The notes under the pieces were generated by a model, which was given only the letters and a program-made list of their open reading frames with translations, had not been told where the DNA came from and made no database searches. The position numbers and the translations under genes were made by a program. From contig DYSN01000029.1 in the NCBI GenBank assembly GCA_020718205.1, positions 1 through 34,718 on the forward strand: DNA of 34,718 nt. Reading direction: 5' to 3'. Below, in pieces: positions 34,213 through 34,718 of this stretch; the stretch's first letter is position 1; each line of letters opens with the position of its first letter. This DNA comes from Draconibacterium orientale. GTDB lineage: Bacteria > Bacteroidota > Bacteroidia > Bacteroidales > UBA12170.

Positions 34213-34718
34213 TTATTGCCCAATCGTTTGCAAATCAGTGTATCCCACATTCTTCAACCGGAAATTAATAATCTCCGAATCGTTCCCAATGCGAATGGGA
34301 ACCACCGCGGTGCCATAGCCCGCAGAAATATAGAAATGGGTGTTTTTCTTTTTCAGATATCCCCGGTCTTCTTCAAACAGCAAACCTGTGATATAGTTCA
34401 GGGGTCAGAATTGCCCGTTGTGCGTATGTCCTGAAAATTGTAAATCCACCCCGTATTCTGCCACTTCTGCCAGTTTATAAGGCTGATGATCCGGATACAG
34501 AACCACTTTGGTAAAATCGATGGGGGAGAGCAGTGTATCTAAGGGTTTGCGATCGATGCCGGTCATCATTTTGCCTTGCACATCGTCGCGACCTACCACA
34601 AAAAACTGATTGTTCACAAGCTCTGCCGTGTCTTTGAGTAATTTAATGCCATTACGCTCGTAGTTGTAAAGTTTCACAACGTTGTTGAAGGTATTTCCTT
34701 CGGAACACAATGATGGCG
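34213..34718 (-). pseudogene. Metallophosphoesterase, 5' end outside window, interrupted by in-frame TGA
   Basis: The frame is open from the right edge of the window to a TGA at 34407-34405 and shows NNQFFVVGRDD and the metal motif FSGHTHNGQF of calcineurin-like phosphoesterases. The same frame continues after the TGA for 63 codons to a TAA at 34215-34213. It reads PLNYITGLLFEEDRGYLKKK, then NTHFYISAGYGTAVVPIRIG and a tail ending LQTIGQ, exactly the expected end of the family. The TGA stands where relatives carry Trp or another aromatic (GQFWP), one base from TGG. TGG codes Trp and TGA ends genes elsewhere in the window. So it is a recent nonsense mutation, a sequencing error, or recoding. 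Confidence 0.65.

Noticed and set aside
34405..34407. TGA as a sense codon across the genome
   Set aside because: TGA ends other intact genes here, for example at 29256-29258 and 32305-32307, and Trp is coded by TGG throughout, so a changed code is not supported.
1..34718. CRISPR array, rRNA or transposase
   Set aside because: No regularly spaced repeat array, no rRNA-like sequence and no transposase motif was found on either strand by reading.

Overview
The window reads as a chromosomal segment of a Bacteroidota bacterium, most like the Bacteroidales/Marinilabiliales side of the phylum, though I cannot place it further without a search. The reasons are a secreted protein ending in a type IX secretion (T9SS) sorting domain, several small outer-membrane barrel proteins, a BRO/DinD-like protein, a haem-binding-domain protein, a Bacteroidota-style Mrp, almost no Shine-Dalgarno sequences, and repeated -7 boxes of the phylum-specific form TAnnTTTG, often about 20-25 bases upstream of the start codon.

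Layout. Bases 1-324 hold little beyond a possible gene remnant and a promoter. Bases 325-3234 (+) carry a GH13 alpha-amylase and an Omp85/D15-like outer-membrane barrel. Bases 3295-8149 (-) are an apparent operon: a large Asp-box/PKD/discoidin T9SS-exported protein followed by two paralogous small barrel proteins that arose by tandem duplication. Bases 8417-10791 (-) are a compact accessory cassette: an XRE-type regulator with a palindromic operator on its own start, a 61-residue acidic protein, and a Schlafen/AlbA_2-HATPase protein ending in a KTSC domain. Then come gdhA, a soluble multi-PAS histidine kinase, a barrel protein and topB (11081-19265, all -).

Bases 19501-24531 form a surface-polysaccharide locus: a Wzx-like flippase whose 5' end looks frameshifted in an A7 run, a family-2 glycosyltransferase behind a tandemly duplicated leader, an O-antigen ligase/polymerase, and a convergent family-4 glycosyltransferase. 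A BRO/DinD-like gene follows. From 25891 most genes are on + and housekeeping-like: a haem-binding-domain protein overlapping cardiolipin synthase, a membrane metallophosphoesterase, tadA-galK, a MurG-like glycosyltransferase, then mrp and a NifU-domain gene (iron-sulfur cluster handling). The right edge has a cluster of palindromes and a 58-bp direct repeat, then a metallophosphoesterase gene broken by one in-frame TGA at a position where Trp is expected.

The most notable points are the KTSC-tailed Schlafen-like cassette with its self-overlapping operator, the A7 frameshift in the flippase, the duplicated leader carrying an inserted mini-palindrome, the fossil gene tail between the barrel paralogs, and the repeat cluster beside the nonsense-disrupted phosphoesterase. 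No rRNA, tRNA, CRISPR array, transposase or phage structural gene was seen.
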